Shown piece after piece: positions 45,743 through 57,617 of a DNA stretch of 64,000 bases; position 1 is the stretch's first letter; the number at the start of each line of letters is the position of its first letter. The notes beneath the pieces are model-generated. The model saw only the letters and a list, made by a program, of their open reading frames with translations. It made no database searches and was not told where the DNA came from. The DNA is from Pseudofabraea citricarpa. Lineage: Eukaryota > Ascomycota > Leotiomycetes > Helotiales > Dermateaceae. A program made the position numbers and the translations under genes. The stretch is from contig JAPWGK010000001.1 of assembly GCA_029641185.1 (NCBI GenBank), positions 2,244,501-2,308,500 on the forward strand, given 5' to 3'.

Positions 45743-48700
45743 ATGGGTAGTAAAAGAAAGCGCACAGCTCAGGATACTCCTGCAACTGCTCCAGTTGCCA
45801 AAAAACAGCAGAAGAATCCTAAAGCCGCACCAAAAGTCGATCCAATCGATACGACGCCCTCTCCGTTTCTCGACAACCCCAAAGGCCCCGAACTGAAGAG
45901 AGAAGTCGACCTCTACAATCTGCTTGGCAGCGAAGATACGAACGATCGACTCAATGCAGCCGAGGCTATTGTTATTGGTCTCTTAGGTACAGAAGGTGCA
46001 GAGGAATATACCGGTGTCCACGAATCTACTTTGCAAAAACATTTAGAGAGAAGATTGTTCCGAGGGCTTGCAAGCGGCAGAAATGCCTCCAGGCTCGGCT
46101 TCAGTTATGTCCTGGCTGAAATAATTGGTCAACTGTTTGGAAAAGCAAACCTGACGGAGAAGCATTACAAATCCTTAACCTTTGAGACTGTCCTTGGATT
46201 CCTCGTCGCAAAGACGAAACCAGATGGCGACTTGAGCGGGCAAGAAGAGAAGGACCATGCTTTAGGGCTTCTTTTTGGTTTGAAAAGTTTTGTACAATCG
46301 AAGACACTATTCGACAACGATGAAAGGTGGATTATCATACTGGAAAAATTATTCAAACTCTCTGAAAAGAAACCGTGGACTAGGGAGGAATGTGGCTCAG
46401 TTATCGTGGAGGCTCTGTCACAAATGAACCAAGCGCAGGCGGAGCTCACGCTGGAAAAACTTTGCGCAGCCGGTCTTGCGCTGTCACCTGAAGGCGTAGG
46501 CATATGGATCATTGCTAAAAGCCGATTCCCTGACATGAAAGTTCCAAGTAAGCCGTGGGGTCAAAGTGGTAATCCACTCCAGCATCTCAAAACACTGGCC
46601 ACAGCTCTGAAAGAAAGCTCTTCGGGTGAAAAGAAGTCGGAAAATGTGCAACAGGCCAAACAGACTGGGAGCTGGAATCCGCAACTACATTTTGTTTGGA
46701 ATATTGTTCTCGCTCAGTTCGTCATATCCGCCCAAGCAAAGACTCATGGCATTAAAACCGAGTTTCAAAATTTCTGGAAAGTTGCTGTTGACGGTAAGTT
46801 AGCCACTATTTTAACAGCACTCGACTGACATATGGTAGAGAACCTGTTTTCGTCAACAGCTTCTAGAGAAAGAAAGTTCTGGGGGTTTCTCCTCCTCCAG
46901 AAAGTACTTCAAGATGCTGTCTCCTACAAGAAATTATTACCGAGTATTTTCAGTCACAATCTTGTCCGATGCCTTATCAACTCAGTTCAAGAGAAAGACA
47001 GATTTCTTAACCGTGCAGCCGACAAGTCACTTAAGGTCCTCCTTCAGGTGGTCGAAGCAAATCCCGAACTTCTCATCACTGTTCTCCCGCATCTTATCTC
47101 CGGGCATGGCAATTACAACTTCGACAAGATCACCAAGACAAAGACGATTGAAAAATTGTTGGCTTTGACCACTGCTTCTAATGCCGAGTCTGTCATTATC
47201 CTTCTTAAGAAGCCAATCTTGACAATTGAAAGGTGAGAGGAACCTCTTGCTAAGCTGTAAATTTGCACTGACAATTTCCAGCACCGATTTTGTCAAAGAT
47301 TCAGAATCACGACGCCAAATGTTCGGCGACTATTTGCTCAACATCATTCGTAAGTTCTGTGTCTTACAAGCCATTGTTACGGCTAGCTTCTTTATCAAAT
47401 ACACTGACTTTTTGAATTAGGCCGTTCCGATGCAGGAAGCGAGTCTGAAGATACTGCCTGGCTCAAAGAAATTGCTTTGCCCACGCTTTTTGACTTCGCG
47501 TATGGTAGCGGACCCAAGTGAGTATATTTTTTATGCACTGTTGCTCTGCATTTCAGAATTAGAGAGCATTGGCTTTTTAGGACTGGAAGATGAGCCGGGC
47601 TAACAATTAATGTCTAGGTGCAATCCAGAAATCTCCGAAAGAACCAGGACGTTGTTTAGAAACCGACTCACATCAGCGTTCGCTCATCTTCTCCCTGATC
47701 TAAGTGGATTTCACTATCCATGCGATCTACTTGTTTCAGCGAGCCCTGATGCGGTGGAGATGGACGAAAATATTACTGAAGAGAAAGATGGAGCAATTTC
47801 GACAATGAAGAAGATACTTAAAAAAGCGAAAAAGGCGAGTGACAAGGAGAAGGCACCACTTCATGCATTGGCCTTACTGTACTCGCTGGTTATTTTCCAA
47901 TTATTCAATGGCGAATCTGAAGCAGTTTCGATATTGGACGAATTAAAATTATGCTATGACAAGCTCATTCGACGCAAGGACACCGAGGATTCAGATGTTG
48001 AGGCGTCGGAGGTGCTTGTTGAACTCCTCCTCTCTTTCATCTCAAAACCATCTGCGCTACTTCGCAAAGTTACCCAACACGTCTTCAGCGCATTTATGAG
48101 CGAGATGACCGCTGGTGGCCTCGCACTTATGACTGATGTACTCGATTCAAGCGAAAGTTTGAAAGGACAACAAGAACTGTTTGATCAGGAACCCGAGGAT
48201 GACCAAGAAGAAGATGTCGATATGGAAGATTTAGAGGATGAGTTGGACTCAGATGTCGAAGTTGTCGACATGAAAGTTCTAAATGGACATCTTGACGTAA
48301 GCGATGATGAGAATGACGATGAGAACGACGAAGAGGATGAAGAGGATGAGGATGAAGAAGAAGATGAAGCTGATAATGAAGGAGCTCGAGAGCTTGATGA
48401 AGCGCTTGCTAAAGCACTGGGGACAAAACCTCTAGATGCCGATGGCAACGCAGAAGAGTCTGATGACGATGCCGATATGTCGGACTCGGAGATGATGGCT
48501 TTGGATGCAAAGCTTGTCGAGATCTTCTCGCAGCGTAAAAAGCAACCAAACAAAAAGCAAGAAAATAAGGATGCCAAAGAGACTATGGTCAACTTCAAAT
48601 CCCGCGTCCTAGATTTGCTGGATATCTACGTCAAAAAGCAGACTACAAACCCTCTGGCTTTTGGGTTGCTTCTACCACTGTTAAAACTTATCCGCTCCAC

Positions 48701-49049
48701 GAAGACAAAGCAAGTTGCCGAGAAAGCACACAACGTGATTCTCTCATTTGCAAAGGCAGCCAAGAAGGAAGGGCAGACCGAGACAGATATTTCTGAACAA
48801 CTTCAATTGATGAAGAACATTCATACTGAAGCTTCGAAAGATCTTTCACATATGTTTGGCAAGGCTGCTAGCACATCAAGTTTGCTTGTCGCCTCAAGCT
48901 TATATCGTGCTAATAAGGAAGAGAGCTTGGAGGATATAGCGACTCTTTATAAGGATACAGAGATTGCTTGGATGAAGAAGGAGGTCAAGATGCAGGCTGC
49001 GTTCTTTAGCGAGTGGCACAATTGGTGTCAGAGTATTGCCAATGCATAG
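45743..49049 (+). CDS. POL5: Pol5 / DNA polymerase phi, ribosome-biogenesis factor (1013 aa)
   Basis: Five exons: 45743..46793, 46839..47232, 47282..47349, 47421..47517 and 47618..49049. A Lys-rich nucleolar-type start (MGSKRKRTAQDTP) leads into the Pol5/MYBBP1A helical-repeat domain: LGSEDTNDRLNAAEAIV, LERRLFRGLASGRNASRLGF and WGFLLLQKVLQDAV. A strongly acidic stretch (about 48190-48400, runs of Asp/Glu) and a C-terminal helical part follow. Despite the historical polymerase name, the family works in the nucleolus in large-subunit rRNA production and assembly. Exon 3 is only 68 nt. All junctions keep frame and have GT-AG ends. Confidence 0.92.
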
Positions 49050-49554
49050 ACGCATGTACTGTATCTTATCAAATTAAATACTGAAGGTTCTGTATTTAAA
49101 TCTCCTATGCTTGCTTAAAGCAACATCTTAATTGACTGCAGTAATCAGCTGCTCCTCGCTTAGCCAAATTCCACAAATTGGTGTTCTTGAAGTAATATTA
49201 CAAAAACCAACAAACAAATGAATATCAAGCAAGCGGTTTTCCTTTGAGGTCGTTCTTTAATTGTCTGTCTATTCTTTCTAGTCTTGTAGAGAGGCCGTAC
49301 GGGCATTAAATGCCTCTTAGGCCTAGAGAAATGGTGGGAAGCAAGTCCTACAATTCCAATTCGTGTCCAAACTCCGAACTCCAAAAGCTACCTTGTCACG
49401 ATTGGCCCTGAATTGATATATAATAGGGTTATAAAACGTTTTTGGGAGAAAACAGGGCCTCTTTGTGTAGAATTCGACCTCCTTCCTTTGATATTGATAC
49501 TGGCTTTTTTTCTCCTTCCCTTCGGATACATCGAATCGCAGTTCTTCTTCCTCC
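49050..49554. other. Convergent spacer
   Basis: No gene seen between the ends of POL5 and the minus-strand membrane protein. Confidence 0.45.
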
Positions 49555-50237
49555 TCAAACTTGTCCACTCTGGCTGTACTCTTTGACTGGTTGTGCCGAA
49601 CCAGGAAGTACTCCATTCTTGCGCAAGTAGCGGAAATCACGAACGGAAACGAAAGCTACGAATCCCGTGAGGAGACTATAGCAAAAGAACACTAGTTAAT
49701 TATCTACCCTCATAATAATTCTTCGTGGCTACTGTATTATCTCTCTCCACAGGGTGGAATATGATAATAACACAGGAAGGAGCACGTACCAGAGAAAGAA
49801 AGCCAACGCAGCCAACAGCGAACCTAACGCACAGCTACTCCCTTTGCACGTCCCGCCGTTCCCTTTGACTACCATAATGAAGGCCGCCAGCCAGAACACG
49901 GTCTCGATCACATTGAGTATGGCGTTTGCTTTGGCACTGGCCCATTTCTGGAACCGGCGGTGGTGTTCTGAGAGGACTTGGTAGAGGATAATTATCAGAG
50001 ACTTGAAACACTTTTTCCTCGCCGTTAGCTTTCTCTTTCCTTTCGCCCGTTTCTGTCTCTGTGTTTGTGGGTGCTTCTACTTACAACGCTGAGATACCAT
50101 GTAAATCCCCGAGTGGGAATCGTCCCCTTGCTCGCCAGCCGCGCGATGGAGATTATAATGGCGATGAAGATCAGCACGACTTGAATGATGTGAAACCAGA
50201 ATTTCAGACGGTGCTGGTTTTCGATTGAGAGGTTCAT
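49555..50237 (-). CDS. Small four-helix membrane protein, MARVEL-like (164 aa)
   Basis: Three exons: 50085..50237, 49790..50010 and 49555..49675. Hydrophobic helices are IIQVVLIFIAIIISIARLA, the SLIIILYQVL segment, VIETVFWLAAFIMVV and LGSLLAALAFFLW with LLTGFVAFVSV. A short loop with Cys (GNGGTCKGSSCALGS) sits between helices 3 and 4. The C-terminal tail is polar (RDFRYLRKNGVLPGSAQPVK). The arrangement resembles MARVEL-domain fungal proteins that organise plasma-membrane domains, but this is by topology only. The exon 2/3 junction leaves Cys at the splice point. Confidence 0.72.
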
Positions 50238-51764
50238 GTTCTTTGGTTTGATCTTTTGGGCTCTTTTATGGTATTCGTACGGTCAAAAAGTAAGGAGAAT
50301 GAAGATTTGGAAAACAGATAACTTGAGATTCCTATCGCGAGATAAGGAAAGTTTCTACCGCTCGCTCTATATACATAACACGGACATGGACGCGGACTTG
50401 GACCTGGCTGTGGGCTGGTTGTTGGGGTGAATGGAAATGGGATTTCGAGGGCGCTCCTCGCATGTCGGATTCGTATACTCGCATATGCAGTCAGATAGCT
50501 GGTGTAGGTATCCTTGGCAAGGCGATGCGGTCGCTAAGCTCATGGCATGGAGATACGAGAGTACGACTGTCCGAGCACCATGTTTAAGAGAAGTGCAACG
50601 CTTTTGGATTCTCTGGATGTGGGCTTTTCTTTTGCGCAGATTGCACCTTGTTCAAAAACAACACCTGCATATCATCATTGGCAAGGATTGCTAAGATGTG
50701 GGGGAGTAAATATAAAACTGGCGGCTGTGGTGTTGTGTATGACGACTTTTTTGGTCGCTTAATAGAGACTTGGTCGCTTGATGCTAATTGGCACACGGTG
50801 GAACTATCTGTCTTTAGAAGCACTAGACAGCAAGTATCCAATATTGGCTTCGAATGGACTGCACGCTCTTTAAACTTCGACCTTCACTCAGATGTGCGCC
50901 ATTTTCACGAACTGTTGATCCCCAACTGTGAACCCAAAAAGGGCATAGATATGTCACAGCATATCTCAGGCTAAGAATGCTGCACCGAAAGCCTTACGAG
51001 CCGTCCTTTCGCCGTTTTCTTTTATCATTCACATGTTCCTTGTGTTCGCCCTCCGACTCAACCAATCCAGATCTCTTCAACCGCTCTCAAAAACGCTCAT
51101 CTTCAATCTGACATCGCAAAATACTCAACGAGACTGGGACAATATCATGCGGGCCACAAGGTTTAAAACCTTTAAGAGCTCTACACTTATCATGCATCTT
51201 ATCTAGCCGCTGCTTGATATGGTCTTCGATTTTCAAGTCCTTCTTTAGATTCGAGCTGGCGATGGAAAGATATGCTTAGGTTTCTGTTGTGACTTCCTTT
51301 CGGTTTAGGCTGGTACCTGAGTGGTGTGCGAACCAAAGCTATAGCCCGACGCTAGCACAACCACTCTTTGCGTGTCACAGATCCTCCTGCATTTTAGAGG
51401 CGGTTAGGCATTAGCTGATCCAACATTCCCGCGAAGAACTAAGATTTAAGGCGCTTGTGAGGCACATGGAATAATGACATAGATAGGTAATTTGCTCAAA
51501 GTTATACTAGCAACTACATTTGTTGATTCATGATAGCAGACACCTATTATACTGTGTACATTATACATATGCTCCATTTTCCTCATGCATATACCGTTAA
51601 CATCTCCCATTACAATGATATACAACCGAGGCAGCAAATAAGAAACCTTGCCATCGCGAAATATTAAAGGCAGTAAAACCAAAGCTCTAAAGTATAGAAA
51701 GGAAGAGAGAAAGAAAATCACGGGCAGCAAAAAACATGGCCTGTGCCAGCACCAAGCTCATACT
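50238..51764. other. 1.5 kb spacer without a gene
   Basis: A TATA-like run (tctatatacata, about 50366-50377) lies roughly 130 nt upstream of the membrane-protein start. No other gene could be supported; frames at 50431-50974 and 51446-51730 lack family features. Confidence 0.45.
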
Positions 51765-53306
51765 TCACCAGTCTTTGATTCCTTCTTCCTCGCCAGCTCC
51801 ATCGTGATCTCCTCCGGCTGCTGCCTTCGCGCTGAGGATTTCCCATTGGAACTCTTTCAGCGCTCTGATTTCACTTCCCACGAAAAGTCCGCCAATCAGG
51901 CCATCGATGATGCCAGCGCCCAAGCCGAGAGAACTCAATAGCATCAATAAGAAGGAAACATAATTTTTTGGACTCCACCATACAGCAATCCAGCAGCCGA
52001 TGCTGATGAATACCGATCCAACGAAATGACCAAGTCGGTACCTTCTCTGTTTACGTTCCCGCAGAGTATATTTGGTGATCATCGCTAAGATTTCATCATA
52101 CGTTTGTATAGGCAGAAATTCATCTTTTCCAAGATCCATCCTTAATTGACCCTCGAGCACTTTCGTGGTGAGGTCATGGGTTGAAGGAGATTGTAAGAAT
52201 GCGCCATTATGCACAGCAGATTCTGGACCTTCATGAGATTGGAAATCAGCCGAACTTGAATGGATCAGAGTGGTCTCGACAGAAAAGTGGTCGCTTAATG
52301 AACATTGCAAAGTAGGATGTCGAAACAACATTCCAACCTTGACATCCTTCACCACCCAACCTCCTCTTGCAGGGTCCGATGGATTTATTCCCGTATTGGC
52401 AAAGACGTAATCCAGTCGTTTAGCTTTCGGGTCTAGAGTTTCCATGGGAATATCAATCTCTGGCTTGCCTGGCCCCAATCGTTGCTGTTGTCCCTTGTTC
52501 CACCGCCAAGTATTTAGCACGCTGTCACAAGTTGCGCCGTTCTCTAGTATGTTGAATTCGGCCATTGGAATGGGGCGACGCCGAGCCTTTTCGATGGGAT
52601 CAATCGCAGCGCCAATTGATGAGTCGGGATGGTGAGCCAACCAGACATCATGGACCGGAGAGTGTGTACAAATCAGACGATGGGCTAGTGATTGAGGAAC
52701 CATGTTGAAATCACCCAGACCTAGCACCAAATGACCTCGTTCGGCAGCACCGCGCATGAGTTTGGCGATTTCCCAAGCCTGAGCTGTTCGATGGCAGATG
52801 TAGGAGTCGTGGGGCTCGGATTCATATGGCGCATGCAACTGAGACTGTTAGCTTGGTCGGTTTTGAGAGTGACATCTTCTTACATGTGTCGTGAAGACTT
52901 CTACAATATCTTTCAAGCCAGGTCCAAATCTAATGCGGGCTGCTGCGACACCTTTCCCGACATACCAATCGCCTCTGAAAAAGGCAGTGGGTCTGCCGTT
53001 GAGAGGGTATCGCAACATCGAGCTCTCTATGATCGGCCACTTGGACAGAATCGCAAGGCCTCCTCCAAAGATTCCACTGTGGTAGAACTTCCCATACGGC
53101 AGAATATGTTTTGTTTGTTGTCGAATACTGCGATAATCTTCGTGTGTCCAGCATTCTTGTAACCCCACGATCTGGGGCACTGGGGTTGCTGTCGCAATGC
53201 GCTTTCCAATCTCTGTAAGGCGTTCATTTCGGAACTTGGCTAGATATTTCAACCCCCAGCAGTTCAGGGTGATCACGTTGATCTCGGTGGGCATCGAGGC
53301 GTCCAT
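51765..53306 (-). CDS. ISC1: Inositol phosphosphingolipid phospholipase C / neutral sphingomyelinase (498 aa)
   Basis: Two exons, 52884..53306 and 51765..52838. The Mg-dependent endonuclease/exonuclease/phosphatase fold is clear: INVITLNCWGLKYLAKFRNE, IVGLQECWTHEDY, GIFGGGLAILSKWPI, then GHLVLGLGDFNMVPQS, RLDYVFANT and SDHFSVETTL with the catalytic Asp-His. Two C-terminal transmembrane helices (RLGHFVGSVFISIGCWIAVW and YVSFLLMLLSSLGLGAGIID) match Isc1. The enzyme hydrolyses inositol phosphosphingolipids to ceramides at ER and mitochondrial membranes, and its C-terminus binds anionic phospholipid activators. The intron is 45 nt. Confidence 0.93.
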
Positions 53307-53760
53307 GGTGGGTAGTAGTACTGTAATGTATGGATCTTGCAAATGCTGAAGATAGGGGACCACAGGACAGGACAGATGAAACCGAAGGGAAGGAGGCAAG
53401 GTAACTTTTCAATTGGGAGAGAGGCTCATCTGCAGAATATCTCTATATATGTATATATAGGAGCTTACTATGTGCGAGAAGAATGCGTGGTGTAAATATT
53501 GTCTCTCCTGGCGATGCTTGATTAGGGTTCTGAGGAGTGGCGGGCCAGATGAGGATCTAAATCTGATCTAAATATAATATTTGTCGCGGATCGCTCCCGC
53601 GTTTTGGGGTTTTTGATCCCTGAGAAATGCGGGTTTAGCGGCCGCCCATCTTTCGAAATCTGGAAAGATCGCGACTCACACTCGGAGCGCGTCACCATTT
53701 CCATCAGGTTGAGTCTGTACCCAGAGGCAAAGGAGCGCTTTACGTCTGCAACCAACAATT
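53307..53760. other. Divergent spacer between ISC1 and the WD40 gene
   Basis: No gene. A TATA-like stretch (ctatatatgtatatatag, about 53442-53459) lies about 140 nt upstream of the ISC1 start. Confidence 0.5.
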
Positions 53761-55266
53761 ATGTCCGACTTTGACTCTTCTGCAAGCACTCCTCTGCCAT
53801 TTCATAGCCGCCCCTCGAAACGGCGGCGGGTCTACGATGATAGTGAAGCTTCAACACCTCGTTATAGTTCCCCCGACGAGCTCAGCTACGACTCCAAGCC
53901 GGACAGATCCTCAAATTTGAGACGTTCTCCTCGTCGCGGCTCAGATTCATCAGAAGAACGAGAACACCCTTCTGCATACCCACTCTCCAGAAGCCCGTCG
54001 ATAGACGACGACGACGATACCCCGCGCTCTTCTCACTCATCGCAGCGCGCTGCTTCTCCTCCGCCACGAAAACCGCTCCGCCTGAACTATAAGCGGAGAT
54101 TTCTGTTGAAGGGTCATCGCAAAGGTGTTGCGCAAGTACGAATCTCCCCAGATGGCTGCTGGATTGCAAGTTGCTCTGCAGATGGCACTGCTAAAGTCTG
54201 GGATGCTCAAACTGGGAAGCACATGCGAACCCTGGAAGGGCATCTAGCTGGTGTGTCGACAATTGCTTGGAGCCCCGATTCGACCACTTTGGCTACGGGA
54301 TCTGATGACAAACTCATTCGACTATGGGACAGAGCCAGCGGAAAGCCTTATCCAGTCCCTCTTGCCGGCCATCACAATTATGTTATTTCGCTTGCCTTTT
54401 CCCCGAAAGGGAATATGCTAGTCAGTGGTAGTTTCGATGAGGCACTTTTTCTCTGGGACTTGCGCGCGAGACGGCAGATGAGGAGTCTGCCAGCTCATTC
54501 AGATCCAATTGGTGCTGTCGATTTTGTTAGAGATGGTACGCTGGTTGCTAGCTGCTCCACAGATGGCTTAATGTAAGGAATACCAATTGATCTCACATCT
54601 TTGACAAACAACTAACCGTCTAATAGACGAGTCTGGGACACAACGACGGGACAATGTCTCCGAACCTTAGTTCATGAAGACAACGCTTCTGTAACTACTG
54701 TCTGCTTCTCACCGAATGGGAAATACCTTCTTGCATTCACACTAGACTCTTCCATACGACTCTGGGATTATGTTTCGGGTATTTGCAAAAAGACGTACCA
54801 AGGACATACCAATGTCAAACTGTCCCTTGGAGGAGCTTTCGGAATCGCTGGTACAGAGGGATTCATTGTATCAGGGAGTGAAGATGGGGACATTTTCTTT
54901 TGGGACGTAAGGTCCAAGGAGATCGTGCAACGGGTCAACGGCCATGAAGGTGGGGTATGCTGGGTAGATTCATGCACAGCTACTGGCTTAGTTGTCAGTG
55001 GTGGCCTGGATGGAACCGTTAGTATTTGGGTTGATGTTCCCGAGGAAGAAGAGCCCACTGCTGAGCATCTGGACAATCTGAATATGGAACGGGAGAAGGA
55101 TTATAGTGACGGCAGAGATATAGATGGATCACCGGATGCTGTCAAGAAAGAAGACGAAGACCCCGAAAGCATATATGCCCACGAGCATTTAAGGGACGAA
55201 GCCACGGGCAGTCGTGAGGACACCGTGGAAAGGAGTCCGAGTCCAGGTAGAATGGAACAGGACTAG
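53761..55266 (+). CDS. SWD3: WD40 protein, Swd3/WDR5-like COMPASS subunit (483 aa)
   Basis: Two exons, 53761..54572 and 54627..55266. A Ser/Arg-rich disordered N-terminus of about 115 residues precedes seven WD40 repeats. The first repeats read FLLKGHRKGVAQVRISPDG with KVWDAQTGKHMRTLEGH, then GVSTIAWSPDSTTLATGSDD and YVISLAFSPKGNMLVSGSFD. Later repeats include RVWDTTTGQCLRTL and LDSSIRLWDYVSGICKKTYQ. The repeat spacing and sequence are those of WDR5/Swd3, the scaffold of the Set1/COMPASS histone H3K4 methyltransferase. A C-terminal acidic tail rich in Glu/Asp extends past the propeller. Assignment to Swd3 rather than another WDR5-like protein is likely but not proven. Confidence 0.8.
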
Positions 55267-55486
55267 CAGGAAACATTTACAAAAGCCATCAGGTCACCAA
55301 ATAGGTACGCCATGGTCTGTTGAAGTAACAAAGTCCATTGATTTTGAATTAGGCTCGTGAGTATCGTTGCCCCGTGACGCCCTTAACTCCCAATTGCACC
55401 CAGCATATGTTCCACTCCAACCCAGAGAACGCCATCCAGCCTGGTCTAAAAGCATGGTCGAAGTGTAGCTGCACAACATTTCATAT

Positions 55487-56113
55487 CTAGTTGTCTCCGG
55501 ATTCCGTTTGCTCTGCTTCGTCCTTCGCTTTTGGTTCACCGTCTGCATCAAATCCCAAGGCATCCAGCTCCCTAATGAGTTCGCTCATTTTGATCACTTT
55601 AGCAAACTGCTCGGGTAATAAGGCAGCCCCGCCCTCTTTCTTCTCCTTCAATTCCTTGGCCTGCTTGAGCTTCTTTTTCAAGTTTCTGGCTTTCTTCTCG
55701 CGCTCAACCTCTGGATCGACAACTTCATCGGGACCTGCCTTGTCACCGTTTTCCTTAGAAGCTGCCACATCTGCCGAGCTGTTCTCATCTTCCTTCTTGC
55801 CCTCAGCAGCCTTCTTTCGTGCATCTCGACGCTTCTTGTTTTTGTCACTGGCAGCTCCTCCCTCTGTAGCCGCATCTGACTTTAAACCCTCAGCCCCAGG
55901 AATACCTCCAGTGCCCCGGTTCTTCCAGGCGCTCGCAGTGCGGTTCCGATATACCTCGACATCTTCAGGCGGTTTGTATCCGGGGCGTATCTTGATCTCC
56001 TTGCGCTTACTGCCATCGGGGCGTAGTGATGCGGGAATGTGACGATTTCCTGATTTGGGGGATATGATTGCGCCCGAAGCGGTAGTAGTAGGTTCTGTTG
56101 GAACGGACGGCAT
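55487..56113 (-). CDS. PYM1: PYM homologue, partner of Y14-Mago (208 aa)
   Basis: Single exon, ATG at 56113. The N-terminus carries the Mago-Y14 binding motif of PYM/WIBG: SGNRHIPASLRPDGSKRKEI then KIRPGYKPPEDVEVYRNR. A long Lys/Glu/Ala helix follows (KARNLKKKLKQAKELKEKKE), and the C-terminus is LIRELDALGFDADGEPKAKD. PYM removes exon-junction complexes from spliced mRNA in the cytoplasm during translation and binds the small ribosomal subunit. An upstream in-frame extension lacks typical sequence, so 56113 is preferred. It is divergent from QCR9 across about 430 nt. Confidence 0.88.
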   Translation of the reverse strand: MPSVPTEPTTTASGAIISPKSGNRHIPASLRPDGSKRKEIKIRPGYKPPEDVEVYRNRTASAWKNRGTGGIPGAEGLKSDAATEGGAASDKNKKRRDARKKAAEGKKEDENSSADVAASKENGDKAGPDEVVDPEVEREKKARNLKKKLKQAKELKEKKEGGAALLPEQFAKVIKMSELIRELDALGFDADGEPKAKDEAEQTESGDN

Positions 56114-56539
56114 GGTGAAATTATGGGGTTTACAGATGATGCTTGAAGGTAAGTAGATCGAAGTGATTGTGATTGTAAATAAAGTCTGAACGCGCGTAAA
56201 CCGAGATGACAGAAATAACCGGGAAGAAAATTGAAGATTGAAATGGGGGGATATTGACAGGTCGCAGCGCTGCACAGGCCAGCAACCTGATGCGCCGAAT
56301 ATCTCTTGGTAAGTTGTTGTGAAGATCGAATGTGTAGATGAGTGAGTGAGGGGTCTTTTTCTTGAGTCGCACGACGACGCGGATGGCAAGGCCGCTGAAC
56401 GAGCCAATCACAAGCTCGTTAAAAAACGGCGCCGGAGCTCTGGAAAATGGCTGTCAACTCCCAACATCGACGTCAAAGGAACATCTCCAAGAAGGATACC
56501 ACATAATTGCGTCCACACAACCCTTCCTACTATCCCAAA
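56114..56539. other. Divergent PYM1/QCR9 promoter
   Basis: No gene seen. The sequence contains both short leaders; the GC-rich stretch near 56370-56440 is the likely common core. Confidence 0.4.
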
Positions 56540-57003
56540 ATGGTGAGTATATAATGCGCACTGCCCAATATACACCCAAGACAAGGCTAATGGTTTCAAT
56601 TGCAGTCTTCCGTTTCTCGTCCACTCTACAAGCAAGTGCCCCCTTCGAGCCACTATCCTCCATCATCCTCCGTACAGTATCTAGGACACGATTAAGGTTG
56701 CTAACTGATGTGGCCAAAAAGCTTCCTGTTCCGCCAGAATTTCGTCTTCCTCGGTGTCATCTTTGCCGGCGCTTTTGGATTCGAGATGTATGTTCGGTAT
56801 ACAAAACTGGACAGGAACCCGTGGACTGATGGTTTAACAGGGCATATGATACTGTAACTGATAGAATCTGGGACAACATAAACAAGGGCGTGAGTTTCGC
56901 ATGGCGGATACATGGTGGTAACATAGACTGACAGTTTGGGCAGCGACAATGGAAGGACATTCGATCAAGGTACATCGAGGCTGCTGGAGATGACGATGAG
57001 TAA
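56540..57003 (+). CDS. QCR9: Cytochrome bc1 complex subunit 9 (67 aa, five exons)
   Basis: Exons 56540..56542 (only the ATG), 56606..56631, 56722..56787, 56841..56889 and 56944..57003. The product starts MSSVSRPLYNFLFRQNFVFL, continues GVIFAGAFGFEM and ends RQWKDIRSRYIEAAGDDDE. It has the single membrane helix of fungal Qcr9 and the RQWKDIR motif, and the length is normal for the family. It sits in mitochondrial respiratory complex III. Intron 1 begins directly after the start codon, and intron 2 has a GC donor (gcaagt). All five exons are small, so automatic annotation could miss it. Confidence 0.92.
56632..56721 (+). other. GC-AG intron in QCR9
   Basis: The intron starts gcaagtg and ends ccaaaaag, with a branch-like ctaac at 56701-56705. 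Using it gives LYNFLFRQN, as expected for Qcr9. The nearby GT choices break the frame. Confidence 0.8.
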
Positions 57004-57617
57004 ATGGGAGACTCTGGCTTTTGATGGAGACCTCGTGCGCATTAGAAGATGATGGGGAGTTAGAAGCATTGGTTGGGCGTGTATAAGACAAGCTGTATAA
57101 CATCCACAATATCACGCATGGGAAACTTAAGATCGGACAGACTGTGATATTGCACTTAAAAGGGATAGGAAATCCTGCAGTGACTATTCATGACACGCAT
57201 GACCTTGCATGCACTATGGCTGATGGCCTATAATTTTTCGTGATTTATCATCTAGTTCGTATGCTAAGCAACTAACTAGTTCGCTAGAAGCTATTAATCA
57301 TCTGTTGTATGGTTATACATAGTGGACACATTGCCCAAATAGAAAATGATAACTCGATCTGAGCATAACAGAAAATTTTACTTTCCATTCCCGTCCAAAG
57401 TGAATTAGATGTTAGTTTAGCGCTCATCTGCGCTGTTAGAGTATAGCAATTCAAAAACGTCCAAAGCGCTATCTTATCGCTTCGGCCCTATCGCATCACG
57501 TCGAACGTCAATCGTCTCCACGAATTTCTGACGCGCATAAATACACCAACGCCCTACATCCTCCCTTCAGGGAATCCTGCGAGCATAGCACAACATATTC
57601 CCGATGGTGCCCTCACG
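57004..57617. other. Spacer and UBR1 leader
   Basis: No gene. The 3' end of QCR9 lies on the left. The UBR1 leader with CGTC-rich words is on the right. Confidence 0.4.

Noticed and set aside
48185..48598. Antisense Ser-rich frame in POL5
   Set aside because: It is the mirror of the acidic Asp/Glu tract codons and not an independent gene.
50431..50974. Overlapping open frames as a gene in the 1.5 kb spacer
   Set aside because: No ATG-led frame has a recognisable domain, and no splice pattern joins them.
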